A DNA stretch of 64,000 nt from positions 3,622,082 through 3,686,081 of the forward strand of contig BCIA01000004.1 in the NCBI GenBank assembly GCA_001599815.1, written 5' to 3'. Shown piece after piece: positions 10,601 to 22,209 of this stretch; within the stretch, counting starts at the first letter, position 1, and every line of letters starts with the position of its first letter. The position numbers and the translations under genes were made by a program. The notes beneath the pieces were generated by a model. The model saw only the letters and a program-made list of their open reading frames with translations. It made no database searches and had not been told where the DNA came from. This DNA comes from Furcasterigmium furcatum. Lineage: Eukaryota > Ascomycota > Sordariomycetes > Glomerellales > Plectosphaerellaceae.

Positions 10601-12267
10601 CTATTTCGCAGCTTCCTTCTGGTCCTCCACAAAGTCTGTCTCCTCGCCTGACTTGTCGTGGGCGAATTCCTGTGGCATACCAATCGGGCGGCTCTTCGCG
10701 AACTTCACAGTCGACCACACAGATGGTGACTGTCTGAACATGAGATCAATCTCCTCGAGATTGCGACCCATGGTCTCAGGGAAGAAGAAGTAGACCGACA
10801 CGGGGATGCACGCGCCCACGGCAACGAAGACGAGGTAGTATCGCCATCCGATCGTGTTCAGTGCCACAGGTGTGACCATGACAACAACGAAGTTCCTGTG
10901 GACAGGTCAGCGGGTGTCTGCAAGAGATCGCGACGCAGGATACGTACCAGAGCCAGTGGTTTGCGGTAGAAATAGAAGACATCGCCATGCGCAGTTTCAT
11001 CGGTGCTACTTCCGTGGCATACAGGAAGTTGGCACCGAGGAAGCCGATCGGCACGAACGTGTTGAAAAGATAGATGAAGCAGGCGGCCACTATCTGTGCC
11101 GTCTTGTTCTCCGAGGGGAATGAGGTGCTCACGGCCAGCGCGATCATGCACGAGGTCATGCCGATGCCGCTGATGATGAAGACAGCCCGGCGTCCGAACC
11201 GGTCAATGCAGATGAAGCCGAGGAAGGACGAGACGAACTTCCAGGTGAGCGCACCGCCTGAGAGGGCGCGGGAGGTTTCGGTGCCGAGCTGGAGGTTCTC
11301 CTGGAAGAGGACCGTGGCGTAGACGGAGATGAGGTTAGAGCCCCTGGAGCGGTTAGCATTTGTTCTGATTCCAGACCCTCATGAGGTGGACTTACGACAT
11401 CTGTTGGAAGAACTGCAGGGCGATGCAGAGGGCGAATCGGTAGAACAGCTTGTCCTCGCCCATGGTGAACAGGTCGGAGAGTTTGGCAGTGTTTCCCTTG
11501 CTTGTCTCTTCGAGCGAGTGCTCGATACCAGCAACCTCGGCGCGGACCTCCATGGAGTCTACCGGAAGCGCCTTCAGTGCCGACACGACGCCAAGAGCCT
11601 CCTCACTGCGACCCTTCATGACGAGCCAGCGAGGCGACTCGGGGAAGATGTAGATCGAGGCAGTCAGGACCAGCGAGAACACGATGGAGATGGCCATCGG
11701 CGGACGCCAGGTGACGGGCCCCGTGTGGAACTGCCAGAAGCCAAAGTTGATCCAGCTCTCGAGCATGTATCCGGCGCACATGAAAACACCGGCCAGGACG
11801 ACGTTCTGGCCGCGGTTCTTAGCACCGCTCGTCTCGCTCTGCCACACGGGTACGATGGTGCTGAGGATGCCGACGCCGAAACCGACAATAACCCTACCGA
11901 CAATGAGGTGGGCAAGATGGAAGGCGGTCGTCTCGAGGACCTCGCCGATCAGCGAGCAGAGACCGGCAGCAAAGATGACGTTGCGGCGGCCGAACTTGTC
12001 ACCCGTGTATCCGCAGGAGAGCGAGCCGATGACGGCGCCAACAACGAAAGTGGCGACGATGAACCCCTGGAGTGTGGCCTTGGCGCTCTTCTCGTTGCCA
12101 GAGCTGTGGACGGTATCGATCTCGGGGAAGGTCTTGGTCCAGTCTTCGAGGGTGAGCAGACCGCCGACGCCGGCCTGGTTGTAGCCGTACATGACGAAGG
12201 CTGGGAATACAATGAGGGCGAGCTGGGCCCTGGCCAGGGCCTTGCCCGTGAGGGAGATGATGGCCAT
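10601..12267 (-). CDS. MFS sugar transporter (sugar porter family)
   Basis: Minus-strand exons 12267-11396, 11343-10948 and 10895-10601 encode about 520 residues. Sugar porter hallmarks are clear: 'GDKFGRRNVI' after TM2, 'PESPRWL' after TM6, 'FQQMSGSNLISVY' (restored by splicing intron 1) in TM7, 'DRFGRR' after TM8, and 'FFPETMGRNLEEID' after TM12. It should be a twelve-helix plasma-membrane hexose or related polyol/sugar permease. The start 'MAIISLTGKA' at 12267 is preferred over the ATG at 12282. Just upstream the minus strand reads CCTTTGCAG, which could be the acceptor of a 5'UTR intron. It converges with the Zn2Cys6 gene; whether it belongs to the left-hand cluster is unclear. The transported sugar cannot be predicted. 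Confidence 0.92.
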
Positions 12268-14076
12268 GATGAATTTCTGCAAAGGAAGTGGGAGGGAGGA
12301 GGGGTGGCCGGCGATGAGAAGTCAGAGAGGGTGCCGGAGTGGACAACAGCAGTAGCAGGATAGGCTCTGAATTTAAGGACAAACGGGTGGCTCTGACTAT
12401 GGGGCCCCGTGGACTTGCCCCCACGGGCTTTTCATAATCCGCATAGTTGTTTTTGAGGGGACGCGGCTCGAGGGCGTACGTGATTCAGGCCGGTGCGCGG
12501 AGATGCAACTGTAAGTCCGTGGTGGAGGCGAAGCTGGGGCAAAGATGATGGAGAAACACACCATAGCTTACTTACTTGGTCGTATGGACTACTGCGGGGG
12601 CTAGAAAAGGAGGCATCGTATCGGCCAAATCCGGGTTTGTTGAGAGGCGTCACGTCACGTTAACGGTGTCGTGATGCCCGCCCCTCCGGAGGCTTCAGGG
12701 GTCATCCGCCAGACTCCCGACTTGTGGACGAGCACGTCCGGCTGTTCTACTGCAAGTTTCAGCTGGAGTTTCTCCCAGACCAAGAATGAAAATAATGCCT
12801 TCCTCTCCTAATCAACATGTTACCCTTTCTTTCACCGTTCGATCACCAGCCAAATCCTTTTCCCAGACGGGCGGTCGATGTTACAATGAGGCGCAACCAA
12901 GCCTTTGCCAAGCCACGGCCCAGGTCGGATATGCCGGCAGCTAACGCCCGCTAAACCACCGAAGCTAGCACTCCCGGCGCCCTGACGGGGTTATGGTCCC
13001 CGCTGTAATGTCGGGACTTCACCGACTGTGACGTCTCGACAGGCTGGTGAATGCCCAAACTCCACCGTGACGGACGCGGCTCTGCGATGGCGGCGGCAGA
13101 TTCTTGCCGACCGGATGCGCCATTTCTTCTTTTAGGCCGCTGAGGCCGGGAGAAAACTTCTAGAAGGATTGCAGATCGGTTCTAGCTGCACTCGGGCTCA
13201 GATTTGGAGATTCCCTATTTTGAGTTCAGGACTTTTGTAACGCCGCCGAATGTGATGCGTCAACGTCGAGGGCATTCAGGAAGACGCAAACGAATTGAGA
13301 AGAAAGCAGAGCATCTATGCCTACGACCTCCCACGATGGAAGTCCACTTGATCGGAAAACCGGCCCAGTATCAAAGTACTTGCAGAGAAAGAATGGTCCC
13401 TGGTTCTCTAGCTCATGGTGAGTATGGGCCTTGACGAGAATTCTTCGGGGGAACGACTGATTCATGCCACCGACTCCATACGGAGTTGCATCTCCACACG
13501 ATGACTGAGCCTGGCTATCCCGCGCTATCCCGGTGACTATTCGTGCGGCTTACTGAAACCTACTTAGAGTATACCGTAACTGTGAAGGGTAAGATGGTAG
13601 CAGTATGATTGATTTCACGGCGCCTACCGACACCGGACGGGTTGAAAAGTAAGGCAGTTGCTTTGTTCTTTGTCTTGTCAGCAGGCCCAGATGCCTCAAG
13701 TCCTCGTTCAAGGTGTTCCTCCCAAGAATCGGAGTCTTGACAAGTATTTAGATTATTCGCAGCAAATCAACTTGCGTGCTCCCCCAAGACTCTAGGGCGT
13801 CTGCGTTTCTTATTCTGCTCGTTTACATCATGGTGCCTCGCTGTTGGCTTGGAGATCTCCTACCCTTGTTCTCACTCCTGTCCTCCCGAGGCCCCTAGCT
13901 CTCCCCAGATGTTAGTAAGAGATCACAAAGCTTCCATTTGCGCCGTGACAAGTTCTCCTGTTGAAGAAATTTCCATTGATAAGAGATGAAGATGTAGGAT
14001 AATCATTGAAGGGTATCATTGTTTTGAAAGGGTCAGGAACCCGAAAGAAGCGCCAACTCCCAAAAAGGAGACCCGA
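12268..14076. other. Intergenic region
   Basis: About 1.8 kb upstream of the sugar transporter and downstream of the reverse-strand kinase-like gene. Short ORFs are present, but none has a domain, splice continuity or codon bias I would defend. Confidence 0.45.
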
Positions 14077-15303
14077 TCAGCCCGCTCCGGAACACGCCGA
14101 CACCGGGACACCCAGAAAGCGTACCAAGCCAAAGAATCTACCCCGGGATTCATTGGCCCCGACTCTAAGGTGTCTGGAGACACTAATAGACAGCGGGATG
14201 CCAATCGGGGCCCTCGCCGCTTCTCGTTGACTCTCTCCAGCCACACCTCCGGGGCTGCCCAGCCCAGCCAGTCTGTTCGACCTCGATCTTGACCGTATCT
14301 CAGCCGCAGGAGCGGGGCTGTTGATCACACTCCAATATAGCTGGCTCAGAGTCTCCGTGCCGTCGAAGAACGCACGATTAAACTCCGCCTGGTTGGTGCC
14401 AGCCGCCCGCACGAAGGCCAGGTAGGATTTTGTGAGCCTAACCACATCGTTGAGTCGGCAGTCGGAAAGCTGGGGCGTGTCTGCCGTCCAGAGAGACGAA
14501 TAATGGTAGGGATGGTCAGGCTGGCGGGCATTCCCGAGATCTCCCAGAACCCATCGTGTTGGATCCTCGGGGGACGCGACAAAGATATTGTCCAGCTTGA
14601 TGTCATCGTGGCAGAGATTCCGTTCAACGTGAAGGTTTTCGAGGGCTGAGAGGAGGAACTCGAAAGAGGGCCTGTAGACACTGTCCACTTGTTGATACGA
14701 CATCCCCTTTTCGGCCGTGGCCACACCAAGCTTCTTGAGCGTCCCAGCGCGCAGGAACGGTGTTACCATGTGCCACCGGAGTTCTCCGCCAGCCGTCGCA
14801 GGCGCCCGGAAGAAATCTTCTATCGGGATGAACCCCTTTGAACCTCCCATGATCAAAGTGGCGGGGATCTCTGTTGGCCATCGAAGACCAGTACCCTCGA
14901 CGGGCGCGCAGTTGCGGAACGGGCTGCTGCGCTCATTGTAGACCTTGACGACCGAGTTGTTGTAAACGAAGGCTTCTCCTTCTCGCCCTCCTCCGAGTCT
15001 CGTCCAGTGTTGTCGACTTGCGAGCAGTTCCGCGCGGCCTTCCTTGAAGCCCCCGCCTTTCGCCAATGAATTCAGATGCGCGGTTGTGTTGCCCAACGCG
15101 TCGGCCGAGTCAGAGAAGTCGGTTGGGAGATATTTTGCGTGGAGGGCATCTCGATATCGCAGGTGTAGGTCGAGGAATTGGAAGAAGCCGAGGATGGACA
15201 GAGCGATGAGGCACCGCGACAGAAACCTTCGCGAAGGCCGCCTTCCGATGCTCATCCGTCTCCTCTGCCCGTCGGCATGTTGCCAGCTTTGGCCTTTAAT
15301 CAT
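14077..15303 (-). CDS. Membrane-anchored protein kinase-like protein
   Basis: A single-exon ORF of 408 residues (a start at 15255 is also possible). Near the N-terminus a basic stretch precedes one hydrophobic helix ('CLIALSILGFFQF'), so a type II membrane anchor is likely. The kinase-like core has a glycine-rich loop region ('RLGGGREGEAFVY'), a lysine strand ('VVKVYN'), a catalytic loop 'HDDIKLDN' (His 232, catalytic Asp 234, with the usual Arg of HRD replaced by Asp), and 'GDLGNAR' in place of DFG. The catalytic Asp, Lys and Asn are kept, so activity is possible. The last ~65 residues are Arg/Gly/Ser-rich and may be an unspliced read-through rather than true C-terminus. The substrate is unknown. 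Similar kinase-like proteins are common in filamentous fungi; their roles are poorly known. Confidence 0.75.
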   Translation of the reverse strand: MIKGQSWQHADGQRRRMSIGRRPSRRFLSRCLIALSILGFFQFLDLHLRYRDALHAKYLPTDFSDSADALGNTTAHLNSLAKGGGFKEGRAELLASRQHWTRLGGGREGEAFVYNNSVVKVYNERSSPFRNCAPVEGTGLRWPTEIPATLIMGGSKGFIPIEDFFRAPATAGGELRWHMVTPFLRAGTLKKLGVATAEKGMSYQQVDSVYRPSFEFLLSALENLHVERNLCHDDIKLDNIFVASPEDPTRWVLGDLGNARQPDHPYHYSSLWTADTPQLSDCRLNDVVRLTKSYLAFVRAAGTNQAEFNRAFFDGTETLSQLYWSVINSPAPAAEIRSRSRSNRLAGLGSPGGVAGESQREAARAPIGIPLSISVSRHLRVGANESRGRFFGLVRFLGVPVSACSGAG

Positions 15304-18300
15304 GTTGTTGTTCGCCTCTTAATGATGTCGGTTGACGGAGGGATGTATGGTGTGCCGGCTGCTCGCTGTCGCAATGCTTCGATACCACCAGGCGGACGCA
15401 CATTGAAATACTTAGGAAAGAATGCCAATCGCTGCTGCCCCAGGAAGCCAGCTGGCATAGCTTCATTAAAGAAAGAGTGTTCCAGGGTCCTTCTGAGACC
15501 CCGCACAGGCACGGCCGAGAAAGCAATGCCTCATAAAGAAAACTTGATGCGCAGGGGGAGGACCGCCTCGTTCCATGAGAAATCAGATGACGGCATAGGT
15601 GTTTGGACCGTTGGACGAGCCAGGTCAGGCGGGCCCCCGTTTCGCATCGAGGATGATGCCAGCGGCTGTGGCGGTGGCACGCTCGGCCGACGAGTTAGAG
15701 ACGGCGACGTGGTGATGCCGAGCAAACTTGGCTTCAGGTCTCGGGTCTGCGCCCGATTGCCCAGTCCGGAATTGCGTGTCCGGGTGTTGGCACCGTCAAG
15801 TGCCCTTGGCGATGGCATTGGCTGGTTGCCATGCTCATGTCGACCAACGAGCAGGGCGCGCATACATGATTAGTACGCGGGTCGCGTGAGAGTTGTCCAG
15901 ACGTGCCTGGTACAACCCTGGAGAAATCCGGTTTTGATGGTTCACCGCTGGTCACTCAGCCCTGCACGTCATTCCCGTCGCCGGCCGTTGAGGTCCGGTC
16001 CTTGGCCCGCTAACATCAACTGAGTCTTAGCCCTTCTGCGATCACAGCTACGGCAAGAGTCTGCCTGCGATGGATATACGGCTTTCACAGCATTCTGTCG
16101 TGATGATACGGTGATATCGGGCCCGGATCGCGACAGATCAGGAAGATCGGGGCAGGGTGTTCGGACCCAGCAGTTCGGGCGCCAAGGTCCAGGGCCATGC
16201 GCTAATCTCCAGCTGCCAGGCACCCCTGAGTCCGATCTCATGCACTGTCCTGATTAGGGGAGACAAAAGCGCAGGTATTTAGGCTCTGGGCTTCCAATTA
16301 CCGAACCCTCGATGTCCAAGTTCGTCCTAAGAACAGTAGCAACGAACGCTTTGTGCGAAACAGGCCCCCGACAACTCCTTATTTTGCCCTCAACGGTGGC
16401 TACAGTGTTCCACAGCCAGTGACAGATCAAACCTGATTGCAATGTAAAGAAACGGGTCTATCCTGAGAATTGAGGGCTGAATGGGAACCAAGTGACCTGT
16501 CACAGCATCTGCCGACCACCAACCCACTAGTAGAGAGTGAAGACTCGCACACCCTTCACGTTGTGGAAGATTCGTCGGGTCTGTGACCGGGGTTCAGGGT
16601 AATAGGTTGGTTCGGAGCGGAAGGCGTCGGCATGGATAGCCCGGTCACATCGTGGGGAACATCGGTGTCACCGCCCATCCCTTAACCACGAGTCGCGTCC
16701 TGGATATCAACCCCTGAACTCCTTCATCCTCTTTTTTGGCAAAACAAAAGCTCAGGCTTCCGCGGCAGCAACCATGTGAGCCAGCAGGGGCGTTTCCATT
16801 CCCACTTTGCCCGGCGTCACTGGTGTCAGTCAGGACCTCTCGACTTGCCCCGGCAGTGGGCGACATCGGACGTCAGGAAATGTGGGAACTGCGCCGAAAG
16901 GACAATGGTAAGTAAGGAGATCTATCCGACTGTCCATCAATCGACTTGGAGTTACTCGTCGTGGTGCCCATACGCCTCTAAGGATGGATCTATTCATGGG
17001 CTGGCAAGGCCATTCGACATGGAAAAGGGACTAAAGATCACTTGTCCCCTTGCGCAAGACCCAGAAGTTGCTTCAATATTACACCTACCAGATATATGTT
17101 GACCTCTTCACTCTACTGATATACGCGAGTCCCTTGACAACTGGCACAGCGAACTCTAGAATTCACGGTACCTCAACAAGTCTTTGCCCCTCCATAACCA
17201 CTTCGATCCAGCCTCGCCAGCGCTCGCATTCCAACCGTTGGCAGCTTTTCTTAATCCAGTTCGATACCAGATGCATCAGATAAGTTACCACGTGGCGAAG
17301 GCAGAAATCAGCGCTGACGGGGTCCTGACTGGTGGTGTAGGACGTTGGCTGTAGGGACCTGAGGCATCGCTCAGCGAATGGATGACGTGAAAGCAAAGGT
17401 TGACGAATTTCTTCAGCCAGCGTAGCAAAGTCAAGCATTCTTCAACAATCAAAAATAGGCAGCATTTCTAGCCTGGTCAGTAGCTCAGCGGACAGCTCTT
17501 TCGTATAGTGTTCTCTATTGGATCCAGTATCAGGTGTGGCTCGATCAGAGACCTTGAAATGCATGAAGAATACTATTAAAGAGCCGCCGACCTCGCGGGT
17601 CGTGAAGCGGTTCTGGGGGACGGAGGAGAGAGGCTCCTTGCAGAAACATCAGCAGGTACGTAACAGTATGGGCCGATGAGCTGGCGAGACGAAGAACGGC
17701 TCCCTTCATATCCTTACGGGAGTTGTCCGCGATCCCGATGGCACGCCGAGGCCTCGCGGACACTGAACAGTCACGGAAAGGGCTTTCCAAGAGGCCTCTT
17801 CTATATATAGACTCCGAAAGATTCTACTACTTGGAGTCGAATTAATCATTGAGTAGTAAGCTTGTCGGAAGCAAGCACCCGTACCCAACAACAAATGAAG
17901 AGCTTCTCCTCTTGCATCCAATGCTTTTGCCACGCGTCCGCTCAGGCCTCGGGTAAAGATCAAAGACGGAGAATTTCCCGGGATGCAAAGCCAAGGAGCC
18001 TCGACCACGTCCACTGGTCCAGCTCACTCTTACAGCTTGGAATTTATGTATGCCGTTTGTCATGTTAGCTTGAGAAAGTATGTAGGTTATCCCCATCCAA
18101 CCACAGGCCGGCAATTGATGATGCTGCACGGATCGGGCCATGGTGTGATCTGCCGGACGTTGACGCCATCACCACTCCACCCTGACCCCTGGATCGAAGC
18201 GTGGTCCCCTCTTCCGATGTTCGCATCGCGAGTCCCCGGCTTTTGCCCCTAATAATACCGCGATTTGACTTTTTCTTCGCAGGCGGGAACCACGGGGCCG

Positions 18301-18970
18301 CGATGAGGCGCACACTAATTCGTAGCTTAATAGGATTAGAGTTGATTCACAACAATGACGCAACTACACCGGGCCAAACCTCACAACCATATCATGCGGG
18401 CATGCATGGACAATTCGGTAATGAGGACCGGCATAAGCTCAGGCGACAGTTCCATCATTCGATCTTGGCAGAGGTCCTCTTTAAGGGTTTTTCAGCGTGA
18501 ACGAGTGTCGCTCTCCGACGACCGGTGCGCGTTCGCGGGTGGTATCATCCTGAACGCAGTTGACGTGATGGCGCACCCCCAACCACACTAGCCCCTGCTA
18601 CCCCACGCGGCGAGACTCTCCTGCGGCTCTTGCTCCGGGGGCACCAATCAGGACCCAAGTCATTGACCATTCTGGAAATGCATACGGACTGCCGGGTCCT
18701 GAATCTTTAAAAGTGACAAAAGATCTGAGCCGGAGAAGCGCATCTCCGTGGAGATGTCGCGGCAAGCAGCGCTCAATAGCTTCAAAGTCTGTATTGCATC
18801 ACTGCTATGGATTCTGTGGTGATGCCGAAGCGGAGTGAGACGATGCGGCAAATTGGTATAAAAAGTTGAGCATGGCCGAGCCTCTTGGGGAGTTCAGACA
18901 GAGCTTCAGCAACCGGACTGAGTGAGTGCCAGCGACGGAGATATCTTTGTTCTCTCCTGCAGACTCCAAA
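15304..18970. other. Gene-poor region of 3.7 kb
   Basis: I find no supportable gene on either strand. ORFs are short, overlapping and without domains. A tRNA-like opening near 17480 ('CAGTAGCTCAGCGGACAGC') does not fold into a tRNA by eye. The stretch could hold a non-coding RNA, decayed mobile DNA or simply long promoters, but nothing identifies it. Confidence 0.4.
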
Positions 18971-20880
18971 ATGAGCGCTGAAAAGACCTCGCCGCCGGAC
19001 TCGGTGATCACTGCTGAGCCGAGGAGGGCCGAGTCCGATTCTGATGGCCCCAAGGATGTCGAAGCACGGGCTACCAAGGGAGACGTTGTATTTGCGGGAG
19101 GCGCATCCAACCAACTCTACGAGCCCATTCCGGAGTACGAAGGCAGGCACCGCTACGATCCCAAGGCCGAATGGACCGAGGAGGAAGAGAAGGCCCTTCT
19201 GAAGAGGGTAAGCCATATCCCAGCCCATATGAGCCATGGCAACGCTGACATGAGCGTCACAGCTTGACTGGAAGATCTGCTCCTGGGTTTGCGTCATGTT
19301 CTTCGCCCTGCAGCTCGATCGCGGCAACATCAGCCAGGCTCTATCAGACAATATGCTCGACGACCTCGGCCTGTCCACCAACCAGTACAACTACGGAATG
19401 ACCATCTTTTACGTTTGCTTCCTTCTGGCGGAGCTTCCCTCTCAGATGATCTCCAAGAAGCTGGGCCCCGACGTCTGGATCCCTATCCAGATGATCTCGT
19501 GGTCGATCGTCGCCGCGTGCCAGTCCCGCCTCAGGGGAGAGACGGACTTTTATGTTACCAGAGCTCTTCTCGGCCTTTTCGAGGGCGGATTCATCCCGGA
19601 TGCAGGTTCAATCATTCCTTTGAGGTCGACATGATGCTAATATTGTGTTGCAGGCGATCTTGTACTTGACATATTTCTTCACCAGCAAGGAGCTCCCTAT
19701 CCGCCTGAGCTACTTCTACACGTCGTCCCACGTGACCCAAATTGTGGCTGCTTTCCTGGCTGCAGGAATCTTCCAAATGCGCGGCATTGGCGGCTGGGAA
19801 GGCTGGCGGTGGATGTTCGCCCTTGAGGGTGCGTTGACCGCCATGATCGGAGTTGCGTCGTGGCTTTACATGCCTCCCAGTCCGACTCAGACGGCAAGCT
19901 GGTTCAGAGGCAAGAATGGATGGTTCTCCGAGCGTGAGGAGATCATCATGGTCAACCGCATCTTGAGGGATGACCCCGCAAAGGTGAGATATCTCGCTCG
20001 CCCGCTGATGCAGGAGCGCAACTGACACGTTCACAGGGTGGCATGCACAACCGTCAAGGTCTCACGCTGAAGCTTCTCTACAATTCCTTTGCCGACTTCG
20101 ACTTGTGGCCCATCTACCTCATGGGCTTCACCATCCTGATGCCTCTGCGACCCATCATGGCCTACTTCACCCTGAACCTGCGCAACCTCGGCTTCAGCAC
20201 GCTGCACACCAACCTGCTGACGGTCCCGGCTTACACGATCTTCGTCTTCCAGCTCATCTTCTGGTCCCGCATTTCAGAACGCATCAACAACCGCTTCCTC
20301 ATCGTGGCGTTCTGCGCTGTCTGGCTGATGCCCTTGTTCATCGCGCTGGCAACTCTGCCCAGCGACGTCAGCCCTTGGGGCCGTTATGCGATTACCGTTC
20401 TGATCATCGGATACCCTTACGTCCACTCCATTCTCGGTAGGCATCTGAACTTCCTGGTGGTCATATGGCGTGTACTAACATGATGGGATGCAGTCGGTCT
20501 CACATCTCGAAATGCTGGATCCGTCCGGACCCGAACCGTCGGCAGCGCCTTCTACAACATGTGCGTGCAGACAAGCAGCATCATCGGATCAAACGTAAGT
20601 TTCTCACCACTTCCCCGCGACTTTCGAGTTCAAGCCGCTCACCCAATCTCAGATCTACCGTGCGGACGACGCCCCCTTGTACCGCAGGGGCAACAAGGCC
20701 ATCATTGGCATCGTCGCATGGAACTTCGTCTTCGCGTTCTTCATCAAGTACTATTACTTCTGGAGGAACAAGAAGAAGGAGGAGGCTTGGAGCGCGATGT
20801 CCCAGGAAGAGAAGGACACTTACCTGGCGATGACGAAGGACGAGGGAAGCCGCAGGCTGGACTTCCGCTTCGCCCATTAA
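18971..20880 (+). CDS. MFS permease, Dal5-like (anion:cation symporter type)
   Basis: Six exons are inferred: 18971-19207, 19263-19601, 19654-19983, 20037-20436, 20494-20594 and 20653-20880, about 544 residues. A charged N-terminal tail is followed by 'LDWKICSWVCVMFFALQLDR' and about twelve hydrophobic segments. Dal5-family landmarks include 'LDRGNISQAL', 'RALLGLFEGGFIPD', 'ELPIRLSYFY', 'GWRWMFALEG', and 'LTSRNAGSVRTRTVGSAFYN' near TM11. Members take up allantoate, ureidosuccinate, nicotinate, vitamins or other small carboxylates at the plasma membrane. The second intron (19602-19653) requires a GC donor to link 'GFIPD' to 'AILYL'. ATG 18971 is chosen over 18926 because it opens the usual acidic tail. 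It has no close coding neighbour on its left. Confidence 0.9.
19602..19653 (+). other. Putative GC-AG intron in the Dal5-like gene
   Basis: The donor reads GAT|GCAGGT and the acceptor TTGCAG|GCG, with a GCTAAT branch-like site. The overlapping GT ('GCAG|GTTC') would put the next exon out of frame. Only the GC donor gives the family-typical 'FIPDAILYL'. Confidence 0.75.
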
Positions 20881-21278
20881 GCCGTGCCCAGACCGACTGT
20901 CCTACATACCGAGAGCGGAACGAACACCGGTTGACATAACCCTGGAGGGGCAGGAGCCGGTGTTACGGAAACTCACCCGGCGCTCGTCTCGGTACAACAA
21001 CGCGATGATGTTTGAAAAAGGAGAAGCCAGATGCCAAGAACGGCTTCCAATTCGTGGCACAGGCATTAGTACCAATACATTCTGCATGGAAGCAAGAGAA
21101 CATCGTTTGCGAGTTTCCCGTGTTTGAGCATCGCTTGCAATGACGGTGAACATCAGTTGGGGGAACATCCAATCCGTGCCCTGGCGAGAACATCATGTGA
21201 GATGGCTCTTCCGCAACTGAAACAAGGTGATAATTCAACCAACCGCTCTATCACTATGAAAAGACTTACACCGGCTGC
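20881..21278. other. Intergenic region
   Basis: The 3' flank of the Dal5-like gene and the 3' side of the ankyrin-type pseudogene. No feature is recognised. Confidence 0.45.
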
Positions 21279-22209
21279 TCATAGAATATTTAGACCTTGC
21301 GTGCGCTCCCGCTCGAGCCTTGACCTGCCGCCGCGCCGGTCTGTCCCTTCGAAGCTTGGATTCGAGCCGCCTTCTAACCTGTGTCGTTTCTTGAGCTCGG
21401 CCCGCGCCAACCTTTTCACCATCGCTTGGTTGTTGACGTCTGGCATCCTCGAACTCCATCGCCCGATCCGCTTTGTTTGAGGTTTCAGAGCCTTTCTGTC
21501 CAACAGAAATGGATTAGCACCTTTGGCGAGCAACCACTTAACCATATTCCAGTCGTCCGCGGCGCAAGCAAACGGAAGGACTGCTCCATGCAAAAGTCGG
21601 ACGACCAAACCGCCGCCTTGCCTCCCAGGCCAGCAAGAGTGCTCTGCCACTCCGTCTGCGTAGACGGCCGGATAACGTTGATATCTGCACCTCTTGAGAG
21701 TAACCTCTCTGCTAATCGGCGCCGTGGTTCAAAGGAAATTCTTGGACCCGGTCTTGCTTGAAGAGGCGAAGGATGCACTGCTCCACAGAGAGGATTGGGG
21801 AGCCGAGTTTGATTTCTAGCAGGCAGTCGACTATTTTTTGTTGATGATGCAGGGCGGCCTGCTCGAGGCCGAACTCCAAGACGACCCGGCCAGGACGATG
21901 TATGCGTATGTACTGTCGAACGTTCTTCTCTCTCCCAGAGCCGCAGTCCAGGTAGAACTCAATTTCGTCATTGTCTCGACAGTTCAGCGGGACAGGGTCT
22001 TCATGGTAGACTGTCCTGGGGATGATGTCCTCCGAGTTGCAGGTATCTGGGCTGCCCGAGGAGTGTTCTTGGAAAGCTCGTTGCACCTTTTCGTGCCTGG
22101 AGGCTTTTCCCAGGTCCGGGAAATTTCTGAGAATGTGGCTGCGACGCTTCTTTCGGGCGCCGTGCTATTCGTTCACCAAAAAGTTGGCAGCCTCCCAAGT
22201 CATTGACAT
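21279..22209 (-). pseudogene. Decayed ankyrin-repeat-type gene
   Basis: On the minus strand, from an ATG at 22209, coding-like sequence ('MTWEAANFLVNE') meets an in-frame TAG. It then continues in the same frame ('HGARKKRRSHILRNFPDLGK') for ~160 codons to 'PLNHGAD' and a second TAG. Ankyrin-like pieces then appear in other frames: 'RLLSRGADINVIRPS' (ORF 21485-21778) and 'CAADDWNMVKWLLAKGANPF' (ORF 21279-21650). Two in-frame stops plus at least two frame changes, with no clean intron signals joining them, argue for a broken gene rather than a spliced one. Ankyrin repeats are protein-interaction modules, and fungi carry many expendable copies. An unusual exon structure cannot be fully excluded. 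Confidence 0.55.

Noticed and set aside
11329..12363. 344-aa ORF on the plus strand
   Set aside because: Antisense to the sugar transporter, whose motifs and splice sites are clear.
17470..17540. tRNA-like opening with a D-loop-like segment
   Set aside because: I could not find matching T-arm or acceptor stems, so no cloverleaf forms.
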